Source of the DNA: Protonemura montana | Lineage: Eukaryota; Arthropoda; Insecta; Plecoptera; Nemouridae | Reading direction: 5' to 3' | DNA: 64,000 nucleotides | Assembly (NCBI GenBank): GCA_947568835.1 | Contig: OX387603.1 | Coordinates: 11,144,151 to 11,208,150, forward strand | Shown here: positions 11,730-24,187 of the stretch, in pieces | Layout: the number at the start of each line of letters is the position of its first letter | How positions within the stretch are numbered: position 1 is the stretch's first letter | Notes under the pieces: model-generated | What the model was told of the DNA's origin: nothing | The model's database searches: none | Seen by the model: only the letters and a program-made list of their open reading frames with translations | Translations under genes and position numbers: made by a program

Positions 11730-14700
11730 ATGATGGACCATCAGGACCAGGACGACAGCGTCGTTCCTCCCAGCCTAGATGCGGGACCCACTTCGGAACA
11801 GCCCATTGGGGGTCTCGAACACCCCGGTAGTGGAGACTCGCGAATCAAGCGAAGGGCTAAGCGGGTAACTAGGCAGTCAAGTCAGGAAGCTGTGCCCAAC
11901 GGGGCGGCTTCGGCTCAGTGCACTATTACGAAGATTCTGAAGAACAGCCGGCGTCCGCTGAATGGTTACGGCCGTGGACTGCCCAAGAAGGGTAAGGTCA
12001 TTTCAGGCATTAACTTGCCAATGCACTCAACGGTAAATTAGTGCCACCTAGTCTTGTAAACTTGGAATAGTGTGTACTGAGTGATTGCTCTCCTTCAGGT
12101 GGTGCTGGCGGCAAGGGCGTATGGGGCACGCCTGGATCTGAACTACTAGAGGCCGACGTTGAAATGGAGGACCCAAACTACGACAGCGACTCGCTCGATG
12201 ACAATGTCGAGCTCAAGTCTGTGGTACCTGTCCCTCCTGATGAGGAAATTCGTCGCTCTGTTGATTCTGTTGTGCTCGAGTACTTTGAGCATGGTGACAC
12301 TGCCGAGGCTGCTCTGAGCTTTGATGAGCTTAACTGTGGACCCAAGCGGTACATGGTAAGTGTGATGACTTGCTTTAAGGGCGACTATATTCTGATAATT
12401 CAAGTACCTTAATTCAAGCCTAACCTATGCCTTTGGCCAACAGATTCCGATGCTGGCTATTGAGACAGCGTTGTCGCACAAGCCCTCTCATCGCGAGATG
12501 ACTTCCAGGCTTATTTCTGACCTTTACGGGCGTGTAGTGAAGCAACGAGACATTGCTCGAGCATTCGAGTTGTTGCTTGAAAACCTTCCTGACTTGGTAA
12601 GCTTTTGCCACTAATCTTCTTTGCAAGGAATTTTAATTTTGTTTATTTTGACCCAAATTAATAACATCCGGGCATTACGTGAGTCAGTAAACAATACGTG
12701 GAAGCTAGAATGACATAGCTGGTTTTTTTTTATCTAGTTATGCATTGAAGTATTTCTTGGGCTCATAATTATTTCATCAAGTTTTAAACATATTTTTAAA
12801 CTCATATTTTTCAAAACTCACCACAAATTTCAACAAACTTTCACGGCATCTCAATTGGCCCCAAAAAAGCATCTCAGTGCAGCATGTTTGACTCTGTCTA
12901 AGGTCTTAGTCAAATCTTACGCTAAGGACATAAAATAGAAACCTCCAAATGTTGCTAGGCCCTATTGCTCAATGCAACACAAATACATTGTAGAGCAAAC
13001 CTACGTAAAATTAATTGACCACGTAACCATGTTCTTGACAGGCGTTGGACACTCCCGACGCGTCGTCACTGCTGGGTAACTTTGTGGCGCGAGCGGTGGC
13101 CGACGACTGCCTTCCGCCGCGGTTTGTGGCAGGCTGCCGCGATCGCGCCGAGACTGACGGTGCCCGCGCTGCTCTGGCCCGTGCCGACACGCTGCTCTCC
13201 ATGAAGCACGGTCTTGTACGCCTCGACAACGTGTGGGGCGTTGGCGGCGGGCTGCGACCCGTCAAATATCTTGTGAGTAGCAAATATAATTTAAAACTGA
13301 ATTTTATTAAACCAGCAATAAGGTTGGATACAGTTGACATGGAGTCTAAAAGCAATAATATGTTCATCTGTCTGACCCTTATCTGATTTTGAATATGTAT
13401 TTATTTAGTAAGTTCTTAAAAATTACATTTAAATTGGTTAAAAATGTTTAATAATTCAGAAAGACCTTTAAACCTTGCTTTTAATTTGTTATAAGCACCA
13501 TATATGAGGGCAATAGACCATGGATATAATGAAATGTTGCTTTTGTTGAGTTAATTTTTTAACAATTACTAACATATGTATCTAGAAGATTATGAAACTA
13601 TGAAGAATCAGGTAGAGATAATAAAGATAAAGAAATAAAACATGGGCAAGCAATTAAGATCATAATAAAAGTTAGTTAACAGCCCTTTCTGATAACATAT
13701 GTTTTGAAGTTATAAAATGGAGAATGGGAAAGAAGGAATGCAATGTACATGAGTTGAAAAGCTAGTTGGAAAAGATGAAAGTTGTTGTACAAAGTTTCAG
13801 CCATGTCACTGCCAGGATCGGAATCGAAAATAATCTGAATTTTTATTCTTGGATTGACAGAATCAAAATTGTTATTTTTTAACCGATGAAATTGGAATTT
13901 TTATTTAACGCAATTTCTGTTCATCACAGCTGACATAAAGGACCTATACTCTGATTCACATTGTTACGGGCTCACATTGTTATGGTATTTGCAGAGCCAG
14001 GAGTTTTTCATTTCTGCAAAAAACAGGATTTGTTTAAATACAGCTTTTTTCTTGCAGATGCTTATGTGTTAGATGTCATAGGCTCTGAAAACCTGTATTA
14101 CATTTTTGGCAATAACAATAGATTTTACTTTAGTTGAATAGTAAACATTCCTTAATCTCAAAGTGCCAAACTTGTAAATCTTTGTACAAAATAACTAATT
14201 TGAAGTGGAGGTCTGGGGAATTCCAAGAAAAAGGGTCTGCTGAGATATGCTAGAGATATGTGATGTGTGATATGTGATATGTTCTTAAAGACTTCACCAC
14301 TTGGTCTCAAGGTTGCTGCATCCTTGTTTATGGTCATATGGGGTAGGTACAGAGGAAAACCAATAGAGATATTCTTGGAGGGGAGAGTGAGTCTTGGCAT
14401 GTTAGTCATTTCACTTAGAAAGGAATAGGTATTGGACCTTTGTGTGGTTGTCCTTAATGGTCATTCACTTTGAAGATGGCCAGGAGGAAAGAAGTATCAG
14501 CTGCATCCAGAGCAGAAGAATAAAGGAAGGAAGGGTTTTATCTCCTGGATAGGACTACTATTTTGTGCAAGTTTTGCAATTCAAAAATAGAATGGGCTAG
14601 GTGGAATTCCAGCAATAAACACTTGAAGACTAAAATTCATATCCAGCAAAAAAACATCATGGTATAAAAACTTTGTTTTTTCATTCAACATCAAACAGCA

Positions 14701-15939
14701 ACTTTTTTCTAAATTTCCACTGCCAACTCACCACTTTTTGGTATTTATAATTATAATTTTTGGTTTTATTATCACCACAAACTCCTGGCTCTGGGTATTT
14801 GGTATTATGCTGCATTTGGACTTCATTGACATATTGCAATAACAAATTAGTGATTCCATTGATAAACACACAATTTGTTTGTAAGAAATCACCAGATTAG
14901 CCTTTTTTTCAAGCAGTTGGTGTCTGCTCTGTAGTAACATCATATTGACTTTAGTATGATTGAAATTAGAGATAGATATCATATGCCCTAAAACTAACCA
15001 CAACCTTTTCTACCCTTTTCTCAGGTGCGGCAGATGACGCTGCTCCTCCGCGAGTTCCTTTCGTCGGGTGACTTGCAGGAGGCTACACGCTGCCTGTTAG
15101 CGCTGGAAGTACCGCACTTCCACCACGAGCTGGTCTATGAGGCAGTGGTGATGACACTGGAGGCCATTAGTGGCCCTACGGAGGAGGCGATGGCGCGCCT
15201 GCTCAAGTCCCTGTCCGATGCGGTCATCATCACTCCCGACATGATGGACAACGTAAGGGACACTTGATTCTATTGCACTTTTTTATGCTGATTCCCATTT
15301 AACCATTGGTTAAATAATAATTATTCAAAATATCAATGCACGTACGATATTAACGCATTAATAAGATTATTGAAAGTAAGCCAGTCTCAAATGCTAGTAA
15401 TCCACAAGAAATAATACACTTAAATGACCGAGACTCTACCTCTGGATGAGCTCCACTTTGGTCTGTATGGTAGTCATCGACTGGCAATTTTTGCGAACAC
15501 AAGTGCTGATACTTGACAAAACCTAAAACCTGATGGTTTTACCTTGCGATAGGAAAAAGTACGCGGACTGGCTTTCATGGCAAGTCATACCTTAAAATGA
15601 CCAACAGCGTAGGTTAAAAAGACTCTTAGACTTTTCCCTGAACTGAATACAACTTGCTTTTTATTAGTTTGGTGTACTTGTTCATGTCAGTGTTTGCTTG
15701 CAATGACGATCACTATTTTCACGTCTTTCACTCAGGGCCTGCTCCGTGTCTACGAAGACATGCCAGACATCTGTCTGGATGTGCCGTTGGCATTCACGGT
15801 GCTCGAGCGCTTCCTAGTGCGCTGCCATGCGCTGGGCTTCGTTTCAGCGCCAATGCTGGCTAAGATGCCAGGCCGCGGACGCAAGCGCTTCGTCTCTGAG
15901 GGAGACGGTGGACGCGTCAAGACCCACGACCTCAAGTAG
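11730..15939 (+). CDS. PDCD4: Programmed cell death protein 4 (PDCD4), translation inhibitor
   Basis: Six exons: 11730-11991, 12099-12355, 12444-12596, 13042-13272, 15025-15252, 15736-15939; 444 residues (human about 469). PDCD4 binds eIF4A through two MA3 domains and blocks its helicase activity and its joining to eIF4G, repressing cap-dependent translation. Seen here: the conserved [20 protein letters not shown] linker (about residues 81-100), MA3-1 at about 135-250 ([15 protein letters not shown]), MA3-2 at about 300-420 ([23 protein letters not shown]), and the C-terminal [14 protein letters not shown] with an Akt-type serine at 431 (human Ser457). A basic site RVTRQSS (Ser50/51) resembles the human Ser67 site. 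The vertebrate beta-TrCP degron DSGxxS is not visible in the shorter N-terminus. Start chosen as the first ATG of a doublet in frame with the conserved linker. A degenerate transposon-type zinc finger lies in the 1.75-kb fourth intron. Confidence 0.96.
14476..14662 (+). pseudogene. Degenerate CGGBP1/hAT-type zinc-finger fragment in PDCD4 intron 4
   Basis: After an ATG at 14476, the frame reads [15 protein letters not shown], a stop, then a fragment with Cys-x2-Cys ([10 protein letters not shown]) followed by His-x5-His (HLKTKIH). This is the pattern of CGGBP1-like and hAT-transposase N-terminal BED-like zinc fingers. An internal stop and loss of frame afterwards show it is dead. It is probably a relic of a domesticated or free transposon inserted in the intron. 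Confidence 0.5.
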
Positions 15940-16064
15940 ACTACGTTTCGATCGGAACTGCTCCTGCCCGAACTGCCCACCTTACCCGGCTTTCTCTTTG
16001 GACTCGTTAGACTACGCCTCTGTCTTGATCTGTCTGCGCCTACATAGCGGCAGATCGGACGCGC

Positions 16065-16070
16065 AATAAA
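16065..16070 (+). terminator. PDCD4 polyadenylation signal AATAAA
   Basis: Canonical AATAAA 126 bases after the PDCD4 stop codon, followed by GT/T-rich sequence. Confidence 0.7.
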
Positions 16071-16970
16071 GACACGCTTCTGTCGATTTCATGGGTTTTA
16101 TTATTTTATGGTTTAGCTTGATTTCCTTAAAAGAAATTCCATCTGCTCAGCGACGGAAGTCAAAGTTGACACGAATGTAACAAGCTGTGTGGGAGAGTTA
16201 TTTGGTTTTCAAGAGTTATCAAGCGTTAACACATGTCAGCTTTTCACTAGACTAATTTTCTTTATTTTCGCTGTAAATTCTCTGCTCAACCACAAAGTAC
16301 AGAGAATTTTCAAAGACCACTGTTTGTGGGTTACGCTCTGATTGTAGAAGCAACCACAGTTAATTTAAAACCTAGATAAATTTGTTTTTTCTTAAACCTG
16401 TTCAAAAACAGGTCATACATGCTATTAATGCTCACTGTGACTTCCAAACTGATACAAGACTTGAAGTATTCTTTCTTACACATTCTCATAGTATTTGAAT
16501 TTCTTAAAATGGTTCTCAAGGTTTTTCACGATTTTTAGCAATCGACAGTATTGATTAGCGTTTAGAATAATACTAATGTAATACTAAAATGTACAAATAA
16601 TGCTTATTGTGCAATTGCGTGTGAGAACATGAGGTATTATGCAAGTGCTAAAAAAGTTTGACAAAGTTTTATTTGCTTTTAGGTCTGTTACGATTTAAAC
16701 AATGTTCAAAGCTGAGATTGCATGTAAACAAAAATGTTACATACATACTAAGTACAAGTTCTTATAATACTAATTACAGCCCAGTAGCTGATAGTTATAT
16801 GGCAAATTGGAGCCAGTATTTTGCAAGGATCTCGTTAAAATGATCTATTTCAACATGCCAACTCTGCCGGTGTGTAGGTCAATTACCCTATTGGCTCAGC
16901 CTCCCCTCCACCTCCTTCTTTGGAAGCAACTTGGACCAGTCTACCTCCAGCCTCCAACCAAGAGAGAGAT

Positions 16971-18988
16971 ATGGGTGCTCGGGGCGTTCTACTGTCGTTA
17001 CTCCTCGTCTCCGTGCTAGTAACGTTACAGGCACAGAGGCTCGCAAAACCAACCAGAAGTAAGTAGTAATCGTTCGAAAAACTTCTTTCCTTCGATTATC
17101 AATATGTACCTGCGGTTTTATTTTTGTTTGGTTCTTAACAGTGTACTTTGCTAAATGGAAATACATTTAAGTCACCTTTTTTGGATTTCCTGACAATTGG
17201 CACTATTTTTCTTGCTGATCATTTGTTAAGCACGCAGTTAAAATTGCTTGTTGGTATCAGGAAGTAAAAGGTTCAATGAACTGGAAACCAGTATGCAGAT
17301 TAGTAGGCTGGCAAATTCCTGCCTCTGGCTGTCAACAGGAGTGGGCAGAAAATGCTCGTGGGATCTCCTTACTGTCTTGCTCCTTGTGGGTCCTGAACTT
17401 TAGAAAGTAGAGATTGGAAGAGAAGTCCCCAAATTCATTTTTGTTTAATCTTTGCCAGACTTTTTAATGAGTATTCAAGGTTCATGCTGGTAGTTTCATT
17501 TTATTGCAAGTATCTCATTAATAATCATGTCTATGTAACTTCTAAAAATATTACATCATTGAATTCAATGGTTTATATGGCTGATTTCACCAAGTTGAAA
17601 TCCTGCTTGATCAGCATTTAAGAGCAGTTTTAAGCCAAAATTGACTGTTACAGTTAGCTGAAATTTTGAAAGGTTTGAAATCCTGCTTGATCAGCATTTA
17701 AGAGCAGTATTAAGGCAAAATTGACTTTTACTGTTAGCTGAAATTGTGAAAGGTTCGAATAAAGATTCTGGAAAATACACAAATAACTCACATTTAAATT
17801 TAAATTTGGTGATGATTCAGGAAGGCACTGTCACATAATGAAATTTTATTTGGCAGCCATCACTATATTCTCTCTGCCTGGTAGGATGGGGGCAAAGACG
17901 ATGGGGGCTTAACTTTTAAACCGAGATTTGGAGGTGAAAGTCAGTGGTCCCATTAATATAATGTTCATATTTATATTGCACCAAATATTCTGTTTCGAAG
18001 TAAACGCATTGCTAAAAACGACATTTTTCTTGTTCTTTGTTGTCTATATTTCTTGGTTTGCTACGATTAAAATATCAGATTTTTTTATAGAAAATTACTG
18101 TATATTATATAATCACTCCTAAACGTTGTTCCAGAGCATTTTAAAAGGTGTTGATGAAATCGGCCATTAAGACTGCAGAATGAAAATGCTTAAGCTGAGG
18201 AAAAAGAATCTGCAGATGTGTAGAATATTCCCATAAGATAGTAATGCACCAAGTTCAATGCTTTCCATATCTAAAGACCTACCCTTTTGTTCCATTGTGA
18301 CCGTAGAATTAACAAATGAATACACTTGAAAGTATTTGCCAACGGAGCATGAATTACTTTCAGCTGAAGCCCGCAGACGGCCGGACTGCCCTTTGTGCGA
18401 TTCTTCTGTCTTTTCGTACTGCAGCGACAAGTTGCTTCATGACGCTTGTTGCTGCTTGGACCCATACCGTACGTATGAAAAGTGTCTGTCTTAACTGGAA
18501 ATATTAATAAAGGAAACTCTTCTTCATTAGTCAGGACCATCTCCATCAAATTGTCACGAAAAAAAGGGAGACATTGAAATTCAGATCTGATTAGTTACTA
18601 TAATGCAGTTCACTGAATTATAGGTATTTTTTTCAATCAAATGCTCTTGTTTTTATGTTGCCAAAGTTTGTTGACCAATGGTCAATTTGTGGTGGTTATA
18701 ACCAGTTTTAAAGTCATTCATCATAATGGTAGGTACGAGTTGAGGGAGCAGACAATAAGAATGCATACGATCTCATTATCATTTTTTTTTTATCTACTCG
18801 AAAGCCACATGCTCATAATTGTAATGTTAATTGTAAATTATTGTTATGTGAAATGTGCTGATGAGGAAGGATTGGCTGCAGAGACCGCGCTACCATTACA
18901 CTGCCGGTTGGCCGACTGTACGTTTCTACACTCCAACACGTGTGCGGAGCACGAGCTCATCACCTCGTGCTGCTGTGACCGGCTATGA
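16971..18988 (+). CDS. Small secreted 12-cysteine protein with two CCC motifs
   Basis: Three exons: 16971-17058, 18364-18468, 18882-18988; 99 residues. Residues 5-21 form a hydrophobic signal peptide, so the mature protein is predicted to be secreted. The mature part has 12 Cys at 38, 41, 49, 58-60, 72, 77, 85 and 94-96. The series C41-x7-C49-x8-C58-C-C repeats exactly as C77-x7-C85-x8-C94-C-C, and each repeat sits in its own exon with a phase-1 intron before it, which points to exon duplication. I recall similar short proteins of unknown function in insects, but I cannot name a family. All splice sites are GT-AG (GTAAGT, GTACGT donors). It could be a signalling peptide or an extracellular structural or protease-inhibitor-like protein. 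The gene ends convergently with MRPS26, about 380 bp away. Confidence 0.8.
17595..17754 (+). repeat. Two-copy 80-bp tandem duplication in an intron
   Basis: The block beginning gttgaaatcctgcttgatc is repeated after 80 bp (tcctgcttga at 17601 and 17681) with only a few substitutions. It lies in the first intron of the Cys-rich secreted protein gene. Confidence 0.9.
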
Positions 18989-19331
18989 TCAGGAGCAAGA
19001 TCAACTTAAGTTCTTTCCTTAGCCTCAAATTTTGGACTTGTTTTAAGATTCTAGACCCTCAAGTTCACATTCCGAAAATAGATTGGCAAGGGAAACTTAG
19101 ATTTTATTGGCAGGTAATGCAAGCATCAATTTCTTTCTCTTAGATATTTGGTTCATATTTTTTATTGCTTTTTTAAATGATCATTTGTGTAATGCCAAAA
19201 GTACCTAGTTATTTTACATCTAGTATATTTCAGTTGTTTTTTCATTAATATCAAATATGTCACAGTAGTAGTGACTGTAAAAAATCTTCACCATAATGAC
19301 ATTAAAAATCTTACTGAAAAGGTGCCATTTT

Positions 19332-19344
19332 TTTATTCTTTATT
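19332..19344 (-). terminator. MRPS26 polyadenylation signals (two AATAAA)
   Basis: On the minus strand, AATAAAGAATAAA lies 28-40 bases beyond the MRPS26 stop codon: two canonical AATAAA signals one base apart. Confidence 0.65.
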
Positions 19345-19371
19345 TCAATCTAGTCAAGAACAGGTCTTCTG

Positions 19372-20249
19372 CTATGATGGCTGTTTTCTCTGATCGCCTG
19401 CATTTTCGGGAGCTGGTGGCTTGGTCTCCCTACCATGGAAGACTTGTCCAGAGAGATCGATACTGAAATTCGGATCCTGTGTCGAGGCCAGCGCAGCAGT
19501 GATCGCCTCATCCAGGTTACTAGCTGTTATAAATGTGGCTGATTTGGCCTGTGAAAGAAAAGAAAATTTAACTACCCATCTACAATCTAAAAGTAAGGTT
19601 TATAAGATATCCAATGCTTTAAAAGTTATTTTCACCTTTTCTTGTCGAACGAGCTCTTCTGCTGCTTCGAAGATCACCCTTTGTTTCCTTTCAGTTTCCA
19701 ACATTTTGTTCAAGGCTGCCTCCCTTGTTGCCACAGCCATAGCTTCGAGCCTGCTTTCCCTCAAAACAGCTACCTTCTGGTTCCATGCCAAGTTCAAGTC
19801 AGCGCACGACCTGTACTCATCTTCATTGGCTGCATCTGTGCCTGCAGCTTTTCTAGTCACATCTAAGTTGCTTTGTTCAGCTACTAGAAATCGACTGCAA
19901 GCAAACATGTTGAACTTTATTAATGGGGAAAGTGAATATCCTATTTTTGGAGACACTCGTACAACTTGACATGTAGTTCTTCCAGTGGCTTTTATGCAGA
20001 TTATAACATTCAGGGTTATGAGCGAAGCATATTTAACACTTACGTTATAGCTCGAAGTTGTGTTCGGTAATTGTTATGTAACCTCATCAGTTCAGCGGCC
20101 TCATCTGCTGGTATTACAGTTCTTTCAGGTACCCGAAACATCTTGCTTTTTGCAACTGGTAGCCAACGTGGCTTGCGACGCCAGCGTACACACTGAAGGC
20201 ATGTCGTAGTGAAGGATACGTCGAGATTTCGTGAGCTCAGACGAAGCAT
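19372..20249 (-). CDS. MRPS26: Mitochondrial small ribosomal subunit protein mS26
   Basis: Three exons on the minus strand: 20249-20044, 19894-19636, 19548-19372; 213 residues (human about 205). mS26 is a metazoan-specific protein of the mitochondrial 28S subunit with no bacterial counterpart. Diagnostic segments: a basic N-terminal presequence; RRKPRWLPVAKSKMFRVPER, corresponding to the RKTRHDPLAKSK region of vertebrate mS26; a HNNYRTQLRA segment; a long charged helix rich in Glu/Arg/Lys; and the C-terminal FITASNLDEAITAAL-x-NFSI motif, equivalent to FITRENLEARVEAAL. Start chosen at the ATG that gives the mitochondrial presequence. A 182-codon open frame on the opposite strand is a shadow of exon 2 and its flanks. 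It is convergent with the upstream Cys-rich gene. Confidence 0.92.
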
Positions 20250-21639
20250 TTTCCTTCGTATATGTACTTATGTGCTTATATATGTACTTTCAGGTGATTT
20301 CTAACAGCTTGTGCTTTATTATGTCCTTAGATCCCTTAAGACGACTGGATGTGAAGTTAGATCTTCGGGAACGGTCCTTCAAACTTCTTGAAATGTAATC
20401 CGTAAGAGCAGAATAGCACCTGTCTATGTAGATAAGGACTTGGTATAAAATTAAGCAAACGTGATCGACATGAGATTGAGACCAAAAATTAATAAAGCAG
20501 AAACCACCCAACCCGAAATGTTCGAATGGACGCGTAGCACCAAAATCCTACAATAGAATTAGGGCGTCTAGTCAACATGTCAAATCTATGAGAGTGCGTA
20601 CAAAGCTTTCAAAAAAGTCAGGAGCATTCAAACGTCGCAAATTAATTGCTTCATGTGAAAATGAAAGGGTTGAGAGGACACACGAAAATCACAACAGAAA
20701 GGAAAAGCTTAAATTATCTGAGTCCGACGTTTATCGCATTTGTGAAAATACATAAAATAAAATTGAAATATCTGACGAGTTCGGCAGCCCGCCATACAGG
20801 TGCACTACGCGGGATGCCTAACAAGCCATGCGTAATTGTAGCTGTCGAGTCGTGTACCGCATTCGTTTGTATTGTATTCTGAAGCTTGGGGCAAGTACAT
20901 TGTATTTGTATGTGCTTTTAAGATAATAATAAAATTAATGACAATATCCATAGCAAAATCAGTAATAATATTAAAAGTATGATAAAATTATATACATATG
21001 TAAGGGGCAGGGACTATGAGAGTGGTATATTTATTGTAGTGGGGCCAACAGATCATGATGTTGTTAATGCGAGGTATTACCTCGAGATCATAGAAGGGGT
21101 TTACCGTTTACGATGAGGAAGGGGAGTCTTTGATGTGGGAAGGGTGATTGTAGATATTGGTACATAAGTAGGGGGGGTTGTGTGTGAGGAGAGTGGTGTG
21201 GTGAGGTACCGAGCGAATTTCTATCTTCTTTCTGGTTTCGTGTGTGTGGACGGAGGAGTTGAGTGGAAAGATCGGACAAGGGTGCTAGATCTCTGGTGCT
21301 AGTAGCTATCTGTATGAGTGTACAGGTGAGACGGTGAGAGTGAGGATTTGGTGTGCAGTGAAATGTAGCATTCAGGTACATGCTACCTGAATGCATGTAC
21401 GTGCCCCTGATATTCGAGTTTGGCGAGTTTTGACTTGAAAGCTAAAAAAGAAAAACGATGGACGATTGAAAATTAAGCTTACCGGTTTTTGACGGAAGAA
21501 ATTATTTGACCGGAAAACAATTCCTCGCAGTCTACTTGCTGCACTTTCAGCAGAGAAATGTATGCATGATGTATGTAAATGATTTTTCCGCCCTGGCCAT
21601 GGCGGAAACGTCAAATTTACTCAAGAAGTATAGTCTCCC

Positions 21640-21806
21640 AGTGATTGGTTAATATTTGACCCGCCCCTGGTAATGAAGGTAGTCTAGCGGAGCGACTGCT
21701 GATCGGTCAGTCTGCCCTAATTCGCTCTTTGAGTAAGTCAGTGCCGAGTGTATTGTGAAGTTCTGTGCATCGTCAAATAACATGGGCCAAAATAATTCAC
21801 ATAAAG
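21640..21806 (+). promoter_or_regulatory. Candidate promoter and first coding exon (N-myristoylation signal)
   Basis: An inverted CCAAT box (attgg, 21643-21647) and a GC box (ccgcccc, 21661-21667) precede a GC-balanced 5' leader. Then comes the ATG at 21782: MGQNNSHK followed by a GTGAGA donor after 21806 (phase 1). Met-Gly plus Ser at position 6 fits an N-myristoylation signal. A phase-compatible downstream exon-like frame begins at about 25256 (ETDDTSPEREL). The parent gene is not identified. Confidence 0.35.
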
Positions 21807-23057
21807 GTGAGAGCAGAGCTTGATTAATATATTCGGCGCCCAAAGGCTGCAACTTTACGGCCTCTTCCCTTAACCCAAAATCCTAAGAAGTGAAGTCCCA
21901 AGAAGTAAATTTCGCAAAGCTGACAGTAACAATGCAAGAGTGTGCAACTTTGAATGAATTAATACTTGTCAAGTCGCGAACTGCACTTTTATTGTGATCC
22001 CTGGAAGTAATTGAAGCCACTGACAAAGTGTCGTGCTCAATAACGTGCTCAGCAGTTTGAACTAAACCTAAACCTCGTTACACGAATTTCTAGATAAGAT
22101 CCGAGCTACAGAAAATATGCCAGAAGCTTTTTGCCCGCCATTTTGACCAGTTGCAATAAAGTGAATCACAAAAAAGGGAATTTCTATGCTACCAGTATTC
22201 ATTAAATTTAATAAACATCTAGATACCATGCTCCATTAATATTGGGCCGCTTCCAACTTCAACTGACCCTCGCCGCAAGAGTTGTGTCCCGAGTGGCCGT
22301 CAGGATTACCTGGATGCCTCGATTTTTGCCACAACAATTTTAATAATTTGGACTTCTCTTTTACCTCACGTGCCTCTTAAGACAGATTTCTTTCCAGCCG
22401 AATCCTTTCACTGTTACCGCTTCCTATCCATTGCATACCCCCGTTGCGTGAACTTGTAAGTGCGATGGTGTGCTCATATGGTGCCTACTAGTGTTAAGTC
22501 GAAGTATTTCATCCGGGTAGGCGTTCCCCGAAATTATCACCCAAGCTACACGAAAATGGGATAAAATATGCCATCAGAAAAGATAGCTCATCGCTGAGAT
22601 GCTGGTATGCTGCCTCAACAATTTTGTGTTCTATCACTAGACTCCGTGTGGCTGCTAACGTGCACTCAAAGTGCAACCACACTCTTTGGGTTGTGGAGAA
22701 ACGTATTGTAATTCTTATAAAGCTGCCATAAGAAAAAGCAGAAGATTTTGTTTTTCGTTGAAGAGCACTTCGTTGAAGTGCATGTATTCTAGCAAGCAAT
22801 TACTTTATCTACTATGTTTCTTAAAAGCCAATTTGCCTATCGTTGCCTATCGAGGGTTTCTGGGAACACTGGTACATTTGGTTGGAATGGAAATGGACCC
22901 CTTGAAATTCGGCAGTGTCTTTCCAAATGCGCGCGGGGGGGTCATAACGCAAGGGTCTGACCGGTGCCGAAAGTCTTTTTAATAAAAGGCGAACTTTGAT
23001 GCAATGAGGTGCGAAAATGAACGCAGGGGCGCGTGTTAATTGATGGACGACTTCTCT

Positions 23058-23077
23058 CCCCCCCCCCCCCCCCCCCC
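23058..23077. repeat. C20 homopolymer
   Basis: Twenty consecutive Cs preceded by cttctct. On the opposite strand this is another long G run. Confidence 0.85.
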
Positions 23078-24151
23078 ATACACAATTTTTCTACGAAATA
23101 TTTGAAATATTATTTAGAGACACATGCAGAGACCTCAGGTGGCTGTATCTAGGTGTGGTGAAGACGGCGGCGCAATTGTTGCCTTCTAGCAATTGTTGCC
23201 TTTACCGTTAAATCCATTTCCGCGTATCGAATTCGAACAATGGTTTTATTTTCTGTTTCTACTTGCGACTTCTTAGTAGTAATTTTGTTGAACTAGAACT
23301 AAATTTTACTAACAATTACATACTTTCCCGATTTTTCCCCAACGTATCTCTATTTCGTTTTGTAACGAACTACCTCCACACAAATCCTCGACAGCCAACC
23401 CAACAATGCTCGTATATTATGATTCATACCCTAGTCGCCAAACCCCGCAAGAACCATTTCCATTGGATGAGACCTTAGTTGTATTTCTAAATTGTCAGTA
23501 CGATAATTGACAAGTAAAACAAATACAGCTTCTTATGAAAACAATAATTTTAGACCACTACCACTTACTGTCTACAACCTAACTTTATCACAAACACCGG
23601 CGGGGCAGGCATGGCGATCGCCCCCGGGCCCAGATGTTTTTCCCTGAAGGGGCGCTCACGAGCGAAGGCTCGAGGGGCCCGCGAGGAGGGAAAAACGTGG
23701 CCAGCCGACGAGCCAGGGCCAACTACCCTGTTTTCTGTTTTTTTCTTCAAATCCATCGGAACCAGAGCGGATCTAACGGTCAGCATTTCAGAAAATGCCG
23801 ACTAGACCTCTGCCCTGTTCGTAGAACATTTTTGATACAAGAAAATAAATGTTCATACATTTGATGAAATTAAAAGTAAGTTAATAACACCTTATTTTCG
23901 AAAAATGTGAGATTGACCACTAGGAACCCAAATAACCACTACATTATTATTTAAAGTTCTTGGTAAAACCATGGTATAAGTGGTAGAACTACTTTCGGCT
24001 ATGATCTGCTACTATCGTCAAATAAAATTAAATATTTTCTATGGTTGACATCGGTGATAGAGGAATGTTAAGAAATTTCAGCTGCAAACTCAACCTGCGA
24101 GCTGTAACTTGTAACGTTAGGTCCGTTAGCTTGGCTAACAGCGTAATCGTA

Positions 24152-24187
24152 GATTCTCTTGAATATCCATAGATATTCAAGAGAATC
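24152..24187. repeat. Perfect 16-bp hairpin with 4-base loop
   Basis: GATTCTCTTGAATATC (24152-24167), loop CATA, and its exact complement at 24172-24187. A second short hairpin (GTTAGC-TTG-GCTAAC) lies just upstream at 24125-24139, and CAGCG occurs on both sides. This could be a transposon end, a structured RNA or a young foldback. No product is assigned. Confidence 0.8.

Noticed and set aside
19421-19969. 182-codon plus-strand open frame
   Set aside because: It is the antisense shadow of MRPS26 exons 2-3 and the intron; the minus-strand reading gives a clear mS26 protein.
23565-23864. GC-rich patch with short open frames on both strands
   Set aside because: No motif and no splice partners. 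A 10-bp inverted repeat (gtttttccct/agggaaaaac) bounds part of it, but no target duplication was found.
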